Shown: positions 36,864-46,299, counted from the first letter of the stretch. The stretch is 64,000 bases of DNA from Nostoc edaphicum CCNP1411 (GCF_014023275.1 NZ_CP054698.1:7153001-7217000), one strand, 5' to 3'. Notes: generated by a model from the sequence alone, not told the origin. Numbers and translations: made by a program.

Positions 36864-38198
36864 TTACTGTTTGATTCCCTTAAACCGTTCTTTTGCCGCC
36901 TGAAACGCTTCTTGCATCACCAACTGAATTTTTTCGGGATCGGGTTTCTTACCTCCCATTAAATCACCAAAATAAACGCAAGCTGCTTCCCCTAGCGCCC
37001 AGGTATAGGCGGCTGCCCAAGAGGCTGCGATCGCACTACCAAAACCTGGTATAAATTTAATTAACTCCCGTGCAATTGCCTGTGCTAAAAAACCACCTGC
37101 GATCGCACTCACAACTCCCCCCGCCTGAGATGGCGTAACTGTCTGCCCATATAATTTACCCAACAGTCCCACCATTGATACTTGTAAAGCAGTGAGTACG
37201 GGCATTGTGGCAAATGGCAAAGGTACAGCGGCGAGAGTGGCTGACATAATCGCAAATGGCAAAATATAACGGCGTGCAGCATCTCGGTAAAGGTTGCCAA
37301 TTTGCTTCCCAACTTCTTCTTGATCTAATAGCTGATAAATTGCCTGGGCTTCTGCTTGTGGGAGTAGTTCTGCTAAGGAATCTCGCAGCGCTTCTAAGCC
37401 ATAAAATACCGGAGTGTAGCCATCTTCTTCTAAAGTAAAGTCAATTAGTACAGAGTGGTCAGTTATTCCTGCGAAGGCTTGTTGCATTGCGGCAAACGCG
37501 CGGTTGACTTCCTGATAATCTGGTGGATGGGCGGGATGATCGACAGTATCGGCAGGATAAACTTCATGCAAACAGGTAACTACCAGTAGACAGGGAATGT
37601 CTGGATACTTCTGGCGTAGTTGTTGAGCAATTTTTCGTAGCGTGTCAGTTGCAAAATCATTGATTTTAACGGTCAAAAGGAGAATTCTGGCGGAACGAGT
37701 TTGCTGTTGTAAATCGCTAGCTAATTCCTGAATAATTCCCTGGGTATCTTGTTTAACATCACCCAAACCCACCGTATCAGTAAAAATCAGTAGCGGCAGG
37801 TCATTAGAAGGATAGGCATAGCGCTGGGTGTTTTGTGTGTGGGGACGAAATCCCTGACCAATAATTTCGGCAGAAACTCCCGTCAATCCCCGCACAATTG
37901 AACTTTTTCCGGCTTGGGGTTTACCAATCAGTAGCGCTTCTGTGGTTGGCAGTTCGGCTCGGATTTTCTCTAAAATCTCTGTAACTTGAGCCTCACTCAC
38001 ACTAAACCATTCAACAACTGTCTGTGCCAGTTGTTCTACGGGTAGGAGTTGTGTTAGACGTGTTGTTGTCTTGTTCCAGACACCAGCAATGCGGTTTGTC
38101 CAGGAATTATCGACGGACGTGGTAGTTGTTCCATCGGTCGGTTCACTCAATTGCTGAGAATCAGTTAAGGGTGAGTCAGCATCACGTTGCTCAGTCAT
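36864..38198 (-). CDS. Era-like GTPase with DUF697-like membrane domain
   Basis: The 444-residue protein begins with about 60 polar residues. It then has a GTPase domain with P-loop GKPQAGKSS (about residues 92-100), FTDTVGLGDV as the switch II region, and VVTCLHEVYP where N/TKxD would be expected, a diverged G4 motif. The C-terminal region is hydrophobic (about residues 310-415), with helices of the DUF697 type (IMSATLAAVPLPFATMPV, GFGSAIAASWAAAYTW). Such proteins sit at membranes; the role is unknown. It does not appear to be in an operon. Confidence 0.75.
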   Translation of the reverse strand: MTEQRDADSPLTDSQQLSEPTDGTTTTSVDNSWTNRIAGVWNKTTTRLTQLLPVEQLAQTVVEWFSVSEAQVTEILEKIRAELPTTEALLIGKPQAGKSSIVRGLTGVSAEIIGQGFRPHTQNTQRYAYPSNDLPLLIFTDTVGLGDVKQDTQGIIQELASDLQQQTRSARILLLTVKINDFATDTLRKIAQQLRQKYPDIPCLLVVTCLHEVYPADTVDHPAHPPDYQEVNRAFAAMQQAFAGITDHSVLIDFTLEEDGYTPVFYGLEALRDSLAELLPQAEAQAIYQLLDQEEVGKQIGNLYRDAARRYILPFAIMSATLAAVPLPFATMPVLTALQVSMVGLLGKLYGQTVTPSQAGGVVSAIAGGFLAQAIARELIKFIPGFGSAIAASWAAAYTWALGEAACVYFGDLMGGKKPDPEKIQLVMQEAFQAAKERFKGIKQ

Positions 38199-38587
38199 TT
38201 ACATCCAAACGGTAGATAGCTGTCATTAATTCAGGACACTTCATGGTGTTTAAGATTGAAATTATTAACCTAGAAGACCCTTTTACTCATCTTATAGCGA
38301 TTCTCAAAGAGATAACCAGTACCGTTAGTAGTGTAATTAACTTGGGAGCAAGCCTGCCATAAAGCATAGCGGAAAGGGAAGTTTGGCTCCCCCTTCCCTG
38401 TCCCTTACCCATATCTTTCTTAACAAACAGACAAAATACTTAAACAGGACTTACGCAAACAATAGCCGAAAAGAATGATTTTCAGGTAGTAGAGGCAATT
38501 CATGTAGACGCGTTTGATGGAGCAGAGGGGCAGAGGGGAAAAACTTACGCCCCCTAATTTCCCATCTACACGTACCTATTTTTTAGG
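38199..38587. other. Intergenic region with no recognised element
   Basis: The spacer between the NrtS-like gene and the GTPase gene (both minus strand) has a GGGAAGTTTGGCTCCCCCTTCCC stretch near 38378 and a GGAGCAGAGGGGCAGAGGGG stretch near 38519, both purine/pyrimidine-skewed. No gene, terminator or known repeat family was identified. Confidence 0.45.
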
Positions 38588-38863
38588 TTAGCGTTTCAAC
38601 TCCTGTGAACAGTTACCATTTTTTGCAATACACCCTTTTCTAGCAATATATTGACCATGAATATTTACCATAAAAGGAACAATATAAGTCAAAATTGCAG
38701 AAATCCAACGCTGATATGTCATTTGACCAGTCCACAGCGCCCAACCATGATTGATTGTGAACAGGAGAGATCCTATTATTAGGGCTACTTTCAAGGCAGT
38801 TAGCATCCACTGGCGATCAAATAAGCTAAATAAATATTGTCTTACAATGTTCTTATGCCTCAT
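38588..38863 (-). CDS. nrtS: NrtS-like nitrate/nitrite transporter
   Basis: This 91-residue protein has two membrane segments (about residues 21-40 and 52-68) and matches the small NrtS nitrate/nitrite transporter family: ALKVALIIGSLLFTINHGWALWTG followed by RWISAILTYIVPFMVN (here split for brevity into its two helices). In marine Synechococcus NrtS takes up nitrate or nitrite. The last gene of a nitrate-type ABC transporter set lies about 100 bases upstream on the same strand, which supports the assignment and suggests two uptake routes in one locus. Confidence 0.7.
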   Translation of the reverse strand: MRHKNIVRQYLFSLFDRQWMLTALKVALIIGSLLFTINHGWALWTGQMTYQRWISAILTYIVPFMVNIHGQYIARKGCIAKNGNCSQELKR

Positions 38864-38962
38864 CTTGTAACTTCCTTGAAGTATTAATTAGCAGCAATGG
38901 AAGATATTCACAATCATGCAGTTGCATTTAATTGACATAATTTTGTGTCGTACAATAACTCA

Positions 38963-40270
38963 TTAAACTTTTCTAATCGTAGGAGCATTTAAATAAGCTT
39001 GAGGATTCTCAGGGTCAAATTCCAGACCATTAAAAAATTTCTCTATGCCCCGTGATGTATTTGGCGGAATCGCTTTTTCTTGACCAATAAGTTTAGCTGC
39101 TTCTCGCCACAAATCTTCGCGATTTACAGCCTCAATTAAAGGTTTAGTCTGAAATTCTGGGGAACGATGCCCCCATCGCATATCTTCAATTAAAAACCAC
39201 AAATCATGGCTTTTATAAGGGTAGGAAGCATTATTGCGCCAAAACTTAATCGCATGAGGACTATTTTCTACAACGCGACCGTTTCCATAATCAAACTTGC
39301 CCAGTAAGCGATCGCGAAGTAAATCACTTTTGACTCCCATCCATTGGCGTTGTGAGAGAATCCTTACCATTTCCTCTATATTTTCAGGGCGATCGCACCA
39401 TATCTGAGCTTCCAAAACAGCAGCTAGCAGTGCTTTAGCTGCATTAGGATGCTTATCTACCCAGTTACCACGCATGGCGAGTGCTTTTTCAGGGTGATTG
39501 TTCCACAACTCTCCACTAGTTACAGCTGAGTATCCAAGCTTCTGTTTAATCAAACGATGATGCCAAGGATCGACCACACAAAAACCATCCATCGTCCCAC
39601 CGCGCATGTTAGCTACCATTTGAGGCGGTGGTACCACCATCAGGGATGCATCTCGTTCCGGATCAATACCGCCATAAGCAAGCCACCAGCGCATGAAAAA
39701 ATCTCCTGTTACCCGTCGATAGGGAATAGCAAAGCGGGAGATTTCTCCAGTCAACGCCTTCTGAGCCAAAGCTGATTTGAGGGCAAAACTGTCCAAACCA
39801 AGATTTAAATTTTTATGGGCATTGGCAAGTGAAATCCCTTGTCCATTCAAATTTAAACGAGCCAGGATATATATAGGTATTTTACGACCGTATGTAATCT
39901 CTCCTGTCGCAATCAGGTATGTCATGGGAAAGAGTAAATGGGCACCATCCAAGCCACCATCGGCTGAACTTAACATCAGTTTGTCACGCGTAACAGCCCA
40001 AGAAGCCTGCTTATTTACCTGGACATCAGGCATACCATACTTAGCAAAAAAGCCTTTAGCTTTGGCGATAATTAAAGGAGAGCAGCTGGTAACAGCGATG
40101 AAGCCTAGTTTAGCGGTTGTCACCTCAGGAGTATCGCTATAACCAGCATATACACCTGAACTCAACTGGGTAAGAGGGGAGCCAGAAGTGCCACGATGGG
40201 TTATGGTTTGAGTCAATAGTGCTGCTGCACCTGTGGTTGCTAAAAATTTGCGTCTGGAAAGCTTTGCCAT
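38963..40270 (-). CDS. nrtA: NrtA/CmpA-family ABC transporter substrate-binding protein
   Basis: This is a 435-residue periplasmic binding protein of the NrtA (nitrate/nitrite) and CmpA (bicarbonate) family. It has a twin-arginine signal (SRRKFLATTGAAALL, residues 5-19). Family segments are KLGFIAVTSCSPLIIAKAKGFFAKYG near residue 55, GGLDGAHLLFPMTYLIATG near 105, and RGGTMDGFCVVDPWHH near 228. Cyanobacterial members bind nitrate, nitrite, bicarbonate or cyanate; the neighbouring NrtS-like gene favours nitrate. A 383-base gap with a hairpin repeat separates it from the ATPase gene, so it may have its own promoter. Confidence 0.8.
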   Translation of the reverse strand: MAKLSRRKFLATTGAAALLTQTITHRGTSGSPLTQLSSGVYAGYSDTPEVTTAKLGFIAVTSCSPLIIAKAKGFFAKYGMPDVQVNKQASWAVTRDKLMLSSADGGLDGAHLLFPMTYLIATGEITYGRKIPIYILARLNLNGQGISLANAHKNLNLGLDSFALKSALAQKALTGEISRFAIPYRRVTGDFFMRWWLAYGGIDPERDASLMVVPPPQMVANMRGGTMDGFCVVDPWHHRLIKQKLGYSAVTSGELWNNHPEKALAMRGNWVDKHPNAAKALLAAVLEAQIWCDRPENIEEMVRILSQRQWMGVKSDLLRDRLLGKFDYGNGRVVENSPHAIKFWRNNASYPYKSHDLWFLIEDMRWGHRSPEFQTKPLIEAVNREDLWREAAKLIGQEKAIPPNTSRGIEKFFNGLEFDPENPQAYLNAPTIRKV

Positions 40271-40653
40271 ATCGATTCATCTCTTGCAAGTAAACAGATA
40301 TATATAGGAATCCGCTTTGATTTCTGAACTAATTTGCGTAGGCAGGTAATAGGGAATAGTCAAGAAGGCTTCTTAGTTGTACTGAGTTTTTTCAGAAATC
40401 AAATATGAGTCCTATATACTTTGATAGTAATAAGCGAATCGTTATTTAAATTGCATCTCTGTGTAACAGTATCCCCATGTTTTTATAGCAAATTTAACTA
40501 TGCAATTTAAAATGCTGTTATGGTGGTAATTACGAATTCCAATATGAGAAAATTAAAGACTAAAGTTATTAATTTTTTAAGCACTGAAGTGCTTACTACA
40601 AACTTTTCATTATTAGCTTAGATATTGTGCTAGCTAAGTTTGTGTGATCGAGT
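40271..40653. other. Intergenic region with a hairpin repeat inside the nitrate-transport gene set
   Basis: This contains the hairpin repeat at 40568-40612 (see that entry). A GTAATAGGGAATAG sequence near 40345 resembles an NtcA site (GTA-N8-TAC) but has a mismatch. The rest is AT-rich. A promoter for the binding-protein gene may be here. Confidence 0.5.
40568..40612. repeat. Interspersed hairpin repeat, copy A
   Basis: The sequence AAGCACT-GA-AGTGCTT followed by ACTACAAACTTTTCATTA lies here. A close copy in the opposite orientation lies at 59158-59200. In both the hairpin stem is kept (loop GA or TT), with the same flanking AATTTT and AAACTTTTCATTA words. Confidence 0.8.
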
Positions 40654-41481
40654 CTAAACTGATTTAGGCAAAACGCTTAAAACTTGGCTTTCTATATATT
40701 TAACCTGCTGCTGCCTGTGCAGAAATTGCATCATCTCATGCCGGAGTGCATGATATTTAGTACTATCCATAATCTCCGTCGGGAATCGAGGATATACAAA
40801 AGGCACTTCCAAAACTTGATCGATGGTTGCACCAGGGCCATTTTTCAACATTACCACGCGATTAGAGAGCAATAGTGCTTCATCTACATCATGAGTAACC
40901 ATCATGGCAGTGATATCGTTTGTATTACAAATATGCATCAACTCAGTTTGCAGAGAACTACGAGTCAGAGCATCCAAAGCTCCAAATGGTTCATCCAAAA
41001 GTAGCAGCTTGGGCTTAATCGCTAAGGCTCGTGCTAGCGCCACTCGTTGCTTCATTCCGCCAGAAAGTTGTGTTGGTTTTTTGCGAATGGCATCTTTCAG
41101 CCCCACCATTTCCAGGGAATCAGCAATTAGCTGATAGCGTTCTTTCTTGGATTTATGACGCATTACCTTATCAACAGCTAAGGCAACATTGTCCCAAGCA
41201 GTTAACCAAGGTAAGAGGGAATAGTTCTGAAACACCATCATCCGATCGGAACCAGGTCTGCGTACTAATTGACCGTCAACTTCCACATAGCCTTGTGTTG
41301 GTTTCTCCAAGCCAGCCACAATATTAAGTAAGGTAGACTTACCACAACCAGAATGACCGATGAGGGAAACAAAATCTCCCGGCAGGATTTTCAGGTTAAT
41401 ATCTTGGAGGACAATATTTTTACTACCATCCGATAGGTTAAATTCCTTTTTTATATCTTTAATTTCAACAAAACTAGACAT
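40654..41481 (-). CDS. nrtD: Nitrate-type ABC transporter ATP-binding protein
   Basis: This 275-residue ABC ATPase is of the NrtD/TauB/SsuB type. Walker A is GHSGCGKST (about residues 42-50), the signature LSGGMKQRVALARAL (about 138-152), Walker B LLLLDEPFGALD, and the H-loop VTHDVDEAL. There is no fused binding-protein domain, so it is not NrtC. The C-terminus HALRHEMMQFLHRQQQVK is typical of the group. It is located 56 bases after the permease gene on the same strand. It powers uptake through the permease; whether the substrate is nitrate, cyanate or bicarbonate is inferred from neighbours. Confidence 0.88.
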   Translation of the reverse strand: MSSFVEIKDIKKEFNLSDGSKNIVLQDINLKILPGDFVSLIGHSGCGKSTLLNIVAGLEKPTQGYVEVDGQLVRRPGSDRMMVFQNYSLLPWLTAWDNVALAVDKVMRHKSKKERYQLIADSLEMVGLKDAIRKKPTQLSGGMKQRVALARALAIKPKLLLLDEPFGALDALTRSSLQTELMHICNTNDITAMMVTHDVDEALLLSNRVVMLKNGPGATIDQVLEVPFVYPRFPTEIMDSTKYHALRHEMMQFLHRQQQVKYIESQVLSVLPKSV

Positions 41482-41537
41482 ATTTATTATATTCCTCTTA
41501 TGTCTTATAGCTTATAAGTTTTTTTTCTGCAAGCAGG

Positions 41538-42344
41538 CTATTCTTGTGGAGTTAATTTGAAGGATAGATAAGCCATCATTTTGTCTAGAATTAGACCAAC
41601 TCCACCCAAGTAAATAATTGCCAAGATGATTTCACTAATATCTGAGTTATTGTATGCATTGACGATAAAAAAGCCAATTCCATCGTAAGAAAGCAACATC
41701 TCAGATGCAACAACAGCTAACCAAGATAGACCTAGTGCAATTCTTAATCCTGTGAAAATGTAGGGAAGTGTAGCAGGCAGTAAGATTTTAAAAAAGTTCT
41801 CAAAAATTGTGAGTCCTAAAATCTTGGAAACGTTGGTGTAATCTCTAGGAATCAATTGCACACCCAAAGCAGTATTAAGGATGATTGGCCAAATTGCCGT
41901 GATAAAGATTACAAAGATGGCTGAGGGATCGGGTTTGAGGAAAATAGCCTGAGCAAGAGGTAGCCAAGCCAGAGGCGCAACCGGACGCAACAGTTGGATA
42001 ATTGGGTCGAATGCAAGTCTAGTAAATTTGTTCAAGCTAATAATAAAACCGACAAGAATACCTACTATTGCAGCTAGGGAGTAGCCAAAAATTACTCGTC
42101 CAAGGCTGTCAAGAACCAACCAAAACAATCCTTTATTATTACCTCCCTTGTTAAAAAAGGGATCGATAATTAAATCCCAGGTATCAGTTATAACCTTAAA
42201 AGGGGAAGGCAGTGATGTTTCAGGATTTAAGCTGATTAAATACCATACAATTAACAGAATTATGATGCCAAAAACAGAAGGGATAATTTCTTTATATTGC
42301 TTGTAAAAACTATGGCATATATTATTTTTAGGGTTTATCAACAT
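41538..42344 (-). CDS. nrtB: Nitrate-type ABC transporter permease
   Basis: This 268-residue inner-membrane permease is of the BPD type (NrtB/SsuC family), with about six helices. The cytoplasmic loop carries the EAA-like motif around residues 185-200 (ILGLTIFENFFKILLPATLPYIFTGLRIALG), which contacts the ATPase. Other family segments are PLAWLPLAQAIFLKPDPSAIFVIF and LSWLAVVASEM. It is the first gene of the set. The upstream gap contains GTA-N6-TAC, which has the wrong spacing for NtcA. Together with the ATPase and binding protein it forms one importer. Confidence 0.85.
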   Translation of the reverse strand: MLINPKNNICHSFYKQYKEIIPSVFGIIILLIVWYLISLNPETSLPSPFKVITDTWDLIIDPFFNKGGNNKGLFWLVLDSLGRVIFGYSLAAIVGILVGFIISLNKFTRLAFDPIIQLLRPVAPLAWLPLAQAIFLKPDPSAIFVIFITAIWPIILNTALGVQLIPRDYTNVSKILGLTIFENFFKILLPATLPYIFTGLRIALGLSWLAVVASEMLLSYDGIGFFIVNAYNNSDISEIILAIIYLGGVGLILDKMMAYLSFKLTPQE

Positions 42345-42562
42345 TGAGTTAAATCCTTATGTATAACAATACTAATTGCATTGAGATCGTACCTATTTAG
42401 ATAAAAAATGCAAGAATAAATACAGCCAATTAAAATTTTATTAAGTATACAATTTAACTCTCAAATTTAGCTATAGAATCTGTTTTACTCCTGACTTATT
42501 CTGTTCTTTACAGTTTGATGATACAAATCTTTTTGGGAGAGCGATCGCGACTTAAATTTGTA

Positions 42563-43798
42563 TTAGCTGATAACGCTAGATTGACGAACAAGAAACTCGC
42601 GGATAGCTGGGTCTTCTACTAGACCGATGGCACGGCTGTAAGCCTGTTTAGCTTGTGAATTCTGACCCAAATGCTTAAGCAGGTGAGCTTTAAGCGCCCA
42701 ATATGGCTGATAACTTTTGACGGACTCGGCAGGGAGTGCTTCGAGGAGCGCCAGACCTTGTTCCAACCCTTTGGCTTCTGCGATCGCTGCGGCATGTCCA
42801 ACTAAAGCACCCAGTGTTGGCGAAAACTGAATCAACCCTTCATATAAAAGTGCTAAAGTCTGCCAATCTGTGCGCTCAGTCACTCTACGTTGAGCGTGTG
42901 TCGATTGAATAGCAGCTTCCAACTGAAACTTTCCGAGCTGCTTAAATTTTGCTGCTTCGGCAAGTTCACGCTCCGCCTCGTTTAACATTGGCTGCGACCA
43001 AAGTGTAACGTCTTGCTCTAAAAGCGGAATATAAACACCGTTTTTCGTCCGACGGGCATCACGACGCGCTTCACAATGTAACATCAGCGCTAATAGCCCC
43101 CGTGCTTCAGGTTCTTCTGGTAAGAGTTGTACGCACAGACGTGCCAACCAGATTGCTTCTTCTGTTAAACCCTTACGCCGTGGATCGACCCCAGTCACGT
43201 TTTCCCAGCCATTACTATAGGCAGCATAGATTGCCTCTAGCACAGCATCCAACCGCATCGCCAAATCTTTGGCTTCTGGCAACTCGAAGGCAATACCAGC
43301 ATCTCGAATCTTAGCTTTGGCACGGACGAGCCGTTGGCTCATTGTTACTGGGGCGATCAGAAAAGCTGAGGCAATCTGAGCAGCATTCAGCCCAAGCACT
43401 GTTTGCAGCATTAAGGGGGTACGGATACCTGCATCAATCGCTGGGTGAGCACAGATAAATAGGAGCTTTACGCGATCGTCTGGGAACAAAACTTCTAAAG
43501 ATGTCTCCTGTTGCACATCATCAGCTATCAGCTTGAGTGCATAGGCTGCTGAGGCTTTCACCTTAGCGTGTCGGGCATCATCGATCAGGCGACGCCGTGC
43601 AGTAAGCAGCAGCCATGCTTCTGGATTATCAGGGACACCTTTTTCTGGCCAAGCTTTCAACGCAGCCAGGAATGCATCGCCAAGCACATCTTCCGCAGCA
43701 GCCACATCATGTGTGCGAACTGCCAGGTATGCAACTAATTGCCCGTATGAGTTACGTGCTGCGAGTTCTGCGGCTTGACGTGCATTCACAGTAGTCAT
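42563..43798 (-). CDS. ECF42-group RNA polymerase sigma factor
   Basis: This 411-residue sigma factor has ECF region 2 (AARNSYGQLVAYLAVRTHDVAAAEDVLGDAF) and region 4 (TVLGLNAAQIASAFLIAPVTMSQRLVRAKAKIRD) in the first 170 residues, followed by a long helical extension with TPR-like repeats (about residues 180-410, e.g. YWALKAHLLKHLGQNSQAKQAYSRAI). This architecture, plus a DGPF/YCII gene upstream with a 1-base start/stop overlap, is diagnostic of the ECF42 group. No anti-sigma factor is seen. In this group the C-terminal extension is thought to control activity. Regulated genes are unknown. Confidence 0.88.
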   Translation of the reverse strand: MTTVNARQAAELAARNSYGQLVAYLAVRTHDVAAAEDVLGDAFLAALKAWPEKGVPDNPEAWLLLTARRRLIDDARHAKVKASAAYALKLIADDVQQETSLEVLFPDDRVKLLFICAHPAIDAGIRTPLMLQTVLGLNAAQIASAFLIAPVTMSQRLVRAKAKIRDAGIAFELPEAKDLAMRLDAVLEAIYAAYSNGWENVTGVDPRRKGLTEEAIWLARLCVQLLPEEPEARGLLALMLHCEARRDARRTKNGVYIPLLEQDVTLWSQPMLNEAERELAEAAKFKQLGKFQLEAAIQSTHAQRRVTERTDWQTLALLYEGLIQFSPTLGALVGHAAAIAEAKGLEQGLALLEALPAESVKSYQPYWALKAHLLKHLGQNSQAKQAYSRAIGLVEDPAIREFLVRQSSVIS

Positions 43799-44157
43799 TA
43801 GCCTTGAGTCATTGGCAAGAAAGGTCTAACTTCAATTGCACCGTCAGCGGCTCCCGGACAACGAGCCGCCCAATCCAGAGCTGCATCCAAATCTGGTACA
43901 TCTATGAGGAAGAAACCGCCAAGTTGCTCTTTGGTGTCGGCGTAGGGGCCGTCTTGGACATGCCGTTGACCATCGCGCAATCGCACTGTTGTACCAGCAT
44001 GAGGCTGATAAAGCGCAGCACCGCCTGCGATCGCACCAGCTTCAGCTAGAGCCTTTGCATAGGAGCTGAAAGCGCCCCAATAAGCATCTTTCTGCTGTTC
44101 ATCTGTACGATTATTGAAATTGGTTTCGCTTTCGTAGACTAGGATTGCGTACTGCAT
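43798..44157 (-). CDS. DGPF/YCII-domain protein, partner of the ECF42 sigma factor
   Basis: This 119-residue YCII-related protein is of the DGPF type. It starts MQYAILVYESETNF and has the signature QDGPYADTKEQLGGFFLIDV (residues about 68-87), here with DGPY instead of DGPF. Such proteins are encoded next to ECF41/ECF42 sigma factors. The stop TAA shares its last A with the ATG of the sigma gene, so translation is coupled. Its biochemical role is not established. In ECF42 loci, DGPF genes are typical targets of the linked sigma factor. Confidence 0.88.
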   Translation of the reverse strand: MQYAILVYESETNFNNRTDEQQKDAYWGAFSSYAKALAEAGAIAGGAALYQPHAGTTVRLRDGQRHVQDGPYADTKEQLGGFFLIDVPDLDAALDWAARCPGAADGAIEVRPFLPMTQG

Positions 44158-44365
44158 GTTAGTTCCTTTGTTGTGAGTTGATTTCGAGTTTGGTATTTTC
44201 CGCGCTCAATTATATGACGTTTAATTTATGGACATTTCGACAGAAATCGCAAAATTTTTTTCGGGAACACCAATTATTGGCTATCGTCCTGTGCTTACTG
44301 GTCAAGGCACATCCAGAATACTACCAAAAACTCTTAATTTGTCGTGCATTGAGCAAAATTTATAA

Positions 44366-44965
44366 TTATGGCGATTGGCAGGCTTTAGAAAAGCGCTTTA
44401 TTATCCAACCCATAACCATAGCGATCGCTGAACCTAAAATAAGAGGTGGTTCAGGAACAGTTTTGACTACTTTGCCAGATCCAGAGATTGTATTCTCGAA
44501 TACTCCTTGACTTGCATCAAAATACCCTGTTGTTACTAAGAAGTAGTTTTTATCTGTAGTCAAAGATACATTATTGAAACCAGAACGGCCTCTTTTGGGA
44601 AAGTCGTCATTACCAATGACAGCATTTAGCAGTGGGTTGTTTGGGTTAAAGTTGTCTGTGTACAAAAACAAGTAGTTGTCCCATTCTGTTGGGTTTTTAG
44701 CAATACTCAGAAAATTATACAAACCTTCAGTGTCAACTTTGAACTCGAATGTACTATAACTAGCAACTGTACCTATACCTGAAGGTAGAGTAGGAATGTT
44801 TACTTCATTGGCGACAAAGGGACGAGTCCATGTAGGTTGACCGATGGTAGTGTCTGTATAAGTAAAATCGAAAGCATGTGCAGGTTTAACACCAATAACA
44901 GCAACAGATAGGGTAAAACCAGCAGTAGCAATGCCGAGCTTTAATTCCATCGGATAATTCTCCAA
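44366..44965 (-). CDS. PEP-CTERM sorted exported protein
   Basis: This 199-residue exported protein has an N-terminal signal peptide (from Met1 or Met6: LKLGIATAGFTLSVAVIGVKPAHA, cleavage after AHA) and a C-terminal sorting signal: the Pro-Glu-Pro motif in VPEPPLIL, a hydrophobic helix (GSAIAMVMGWII), and a basic tail (KRFSK). PEP-CTERM proteins are processed by an exosortase and attached or released at the cell surface. The middle is beta-rich (DTEGLYNFLSIAK, GFNNVSLTTDKNYFLVTTGYF) and resembles a bacterial pre-peptidase-like sandwich. The exosortase is not in the window. Confidence 0.75.
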   Translation of the reverse strand: MENYPMELKLGIATAGFTLSVAVIGVKPAHAFDFTYTDTTIGQPTWTRPFVANEVNIPTLPSGIGTVASYSTFEFKVDTEGLYNFLSIAKNPTEWDNYLFLYTDNFNPNNPLLNAVIGNDDFPKRGRSGFNNVSLTTDKNYFLVTTGYFDASQGVFENTISGSGKVVKTVPEPPLILGSAIAMVMGWIIKRFSKACQSP

Positions 44966-44983
44966 ACGGATAGATTGAACTAT

Positions 44984-46042
44984 TTACACGCGTAGAATGA
45001 AAATCGAACTAGTCAATAATAAGCAGTACCAAGCAGTAAAGAGTAGGTAAGTTTTATGGTCTGCGGCATAAGAACGCAAAACTAATAATCGTACAGCAAT
45101 AAGACAGCTCAACAAGAAAAGTGCAATATCCCACAGCATAACTACCAAAGTATTGCCTGCTGGCATCATCAAACATAAATGGATTAAAAATGGGTACGCT
45201 AAAAAGCAAATACTTACTAAAATCCGACTTAAATCCTCTCCAAATGCTAGTGGAAATGTATTCCTACCAATTGCTTGATCGCCTGGAATATCACGAAAAT
45301 CTTGAACAGATATCAGAATTATACAGGCACTACATAATATCACCAGCCATAACCAAACAACAGGAGAAATTGGTGCTACTATTTGCCAAGCTGCTCCCAT
45401 CTCAGACATGATTCCAAATCCACTGAAAACATTTTTTGTCATCCAATGTTTTGCACCACCCAGGTTGTTATGAGCAATAAAACTGAACTGCCATAAAATT
45501 GCCCATTCAATTACTCCTAACCACCAAGCTACTGCTGTAAATAGCATCATAAATATATACCCACGAATCTGAGCGCCGCTATAAGAAATGATGCCTTGGA
45601 CTAATGGACGGTCTGGCTTGTTGATTTTGTCTTCTTCGATATCGGTGATTTGGTTGGATATACAAAATGACGTAATACATAACCAAAAATAGATTAAACT
45701 ACCAGCTAATATCGATATTCCATGAGCCAAAGAGGTGGGAGGATAATTTACTAAAGCAGTTATAGTAAATAACAATCCAGGCACAATTGACATTGTAATA
45801 TCGCGTCGGATGAATAGCCAATTTATTTTTAATTCTTGAGCAGTATTTGTGAAGAATAATTTTAGCGCTCGAAGAATTAGGTTGCTGATAGCGATCGCAC
45901 TCGGAAAAATATCGAATGATAACTTTTCTTGAGCAATATCTGGTAATTCTTCTAAATCTACCTGAACGACGTTGATCTGCTGTGTGAGGGACTTATGTTG
46001 AGATATAGCTTCAACAGCATTGGTCAGAGTTTTCTCAGACAT
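44984..46042 (-). CDS. UbiA-family prenyltransferase or cyclase
   Basis: This 352-residue multi-pass membrane protein has the two Asp-rich UbiA motifs: NQITDIEEDKINKPDRP (about residues 150-166, in place of NDxxDxxxD) and QDFRDIPGDQAIGRNT (about 244-259). About eight hydrophobic helices surround them. The UbiA family transfers prenyl chains to aromatic or other acceptors, and some members are terpene cyclases; the NQxxDxxED form is found in several non-ubiquinone members. It ends 18 bases from the PEP-CTERM gene on the same strand. A link to the GMC oxidoreductase upstream is possible. Confidence 0.85.
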   Translation of the reverse strand: MSEKTLTNAVEAISQHKSLTQQINVVQVDLEELPDIAQEKLSFDIFPSAIAISNLILRALKLFFTNTAQELKINWLFIRRDITMSIVPGLLFTITALVNYPPTSLAHGISILAGSLIYFWLCITSFCISNQITDIEEDKINKPDRPLVQGIISYSGAQIRGYIFMMLFTAVAWWLGVIEWAILWQFSFIAHNNLGGAKHWMTKNVFSGFGIMSEMGAAWQIVAPISPVVWLWLVILCSACIILISVQDFRDIPGDQAIGRNTFPLAFGEDLSRILVSICFLAYPFLIHLCLMMPAGNTLVVMLWDIALFLLSCLIAVRLLVLRSYAADHKTYLLFTAWYCLLLTSSIFILRV

Positions 46043-46299
46043 ATTTTTCCTAGCCAGAGAAGTATTGAGACTTTTTTTTGCATCTTTCCATCAAATAATG
46101 GCAACTGATAATTTTCTAAGAATCAGTAGACCTGTCTTGAAAATAGAGGCTGAAAAAACGCAAAAATTTTCCTAGATTATTGTCATTATTCCTTGTGAGC
46201 GCATCTCATGAAGTCTCTTGCAATCTTCTTACTTCGCGCAAATAAGATCGCAAAAAAATTATTTTTGCAAGAAGTCTACTCTTGGAATAAATCTCAGTA

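Noticed and set aside
42345..42562. NtcA site upstream of the nitrate-type permease gene
   Set aside because: The best candidate is GTA-N6-TAC rather than GTA-N8-TAC, and another near 40345 has a mismatch. Neither meets the consensus.
44178..44510. 110-codon plus-strand frame
   Set aside because: It overlaps the end of the PEP-CTERM gene on the other strand and has no recognisable family. The PEP-CTERM reading has clear signal and sorting motifs.
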